The notes below the pieces were generated by a model, which did not search any database, had not been told where the DNA came from, and saw nothing but the letters and a program-made list of their open reading frames with translations. From Aquabacterium sp. (GTDB taxonomy: Bacteria; Pseudomonadota; Gammaproteobacteria; Burkholderiales; Burkholderiaceae_C): DNA of 64,000 bases. The position numbers and the translations under genes are program-made. Location: assembly GCF_030652515.1 (NCBI RefSeq), contig NZ_JAUSAR010000188.1, positions 124,001-188,000 on the forward strand, given 5' to 3'. Below are positions 63,878-64,000 of the stretch, one piece after another. Each line of letters opens with the position of its first letter. Position 1 is the stretch's first letter.

Positions 63878-64000
63878 TCAAGAATAGACGCCGTACTCCA
63901 TGCGGGTTAGCAGGTCCGTCGCCATGTTGATCCCTTCAGTGCTCTTGAGCAGGTCAATGGGGCGACTTTGATCTAGCGCCATGGCCGGCTGCAGCAGCCA
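63878..64000 (-). CDS. second Xre/MbcA/ParS-type antitoxin, C-terminal end (cut by window edge)
   Basis: The minus-strand frame entering from the right edge encodes 40 residues, WLLQPAMALDQSRPIDLL...YGVYS, then TGA at 63880-63878. The pattern PIDLLKSTEG followed by RMEYGVYS is the end of DUF2384-type antitoxins. In such operons the RES toxin follows the antitoxin, but here the DNA after the stop is the convergent antitoxin gene, so this copy also has no downstream toxin. Confidence 0.65.
   Translation of the reverse strand, partial: WLLQPAMALDQSRPIDLLKSTEGINMATDLLTRMEYGVYS

Overview
The window looks like a high-GC betaproteobacterial chromosome, most likely Burkholderiales (Comamonadaceae / Aquabacterium / Rubrivivax-like). 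The basis is core-gene content: NtrY/NtrX-type two-component pair behind rsmB and a DUF4390 gene, ABC-F Uup, the PF08886-type GshA with GshB, Kup, BenE, a glnK-amtB pair with a sigma-54 promoter, an OlsB-like ornithine-lipid acyltransferase and a PEP-CTERM surface protein. The genus assignment is inference.

Layout. (1) 1-3351, minus strand: a tightly overlapping glycosyltransferase operon (GT25, GT4, GT2 and a further glycosyltransferase cut by the window edge), presumably lipopolysaccharide or exopolysaccharide synthesis. (2) 3515-6699, plus strand: a toxin-antitoxin patch, hipB-hipA, then a 5'-truncated tyrosine integrase fused to a 39-bp copy of the start of mqsA, then intact mqsR-mqsA. 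(3) 6838-31060: core chromosome. It holds tRNA-Phe, ntrX-like/ntrY/DUF4390/rsmB, olsB, ptsI, a desaturase, an AraC regulator, uup, a 7TM-type histidine kinase with a NarL regulator, the gshA-kup-benE-gshB cluster, a PEP-CTERM protein, glnK-amtB, and the 5' half of comM.

(4) 31056-64000 (continuing beyond the window): a cargo island. comM is interrupted inside its conserved Ala-Leu-Val-Gly-Gly-Gly segment by a sequence that begins TGT and carries three TTTATAAAA-cored repeats at an exact 19-bp period. This is how the end of a Tn7/Tn6022-like transposon looks, and comM is a known target for such elements. No transposase is in the window, so the other end should lie to the right. Base composition changes visibly at this point and again inside the island, so the cargo is a mosaic.

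The cargo is dense in defence-like genes: a broken HipBA pair; a DEDD-exonuclease-fold protein lacking its first catalytic acids; a HAD protein beside a cytidine-deaminase-fold protein; a controller-regulated operon of DNA methyltransferase, a protein with two GHKL ATPase modules (MORC-like plus histidine-kinase), a receiver-domain protein and an unknown protein; a set of three membrane proteins; a 655-residue unknown; a giant TPR-CHAT protease; an APH-like kinase fusion; a giant P-loop NTPase with an N-terminal PD-(D/E)XK-like domain, translationally coupled to a second PD-(D/E)XK-like protein; a Schlafen AlbA_2 protein; and two Xre/ParS-type antitoxins at the right edge.

The strongest candidates for an undescribed system are the methyltransferase / double-GHKL / receiver operon (34004-40046) and the giant NTPase-nuclease pair (54172-60449). 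Their functions are inferred from domains and context only.
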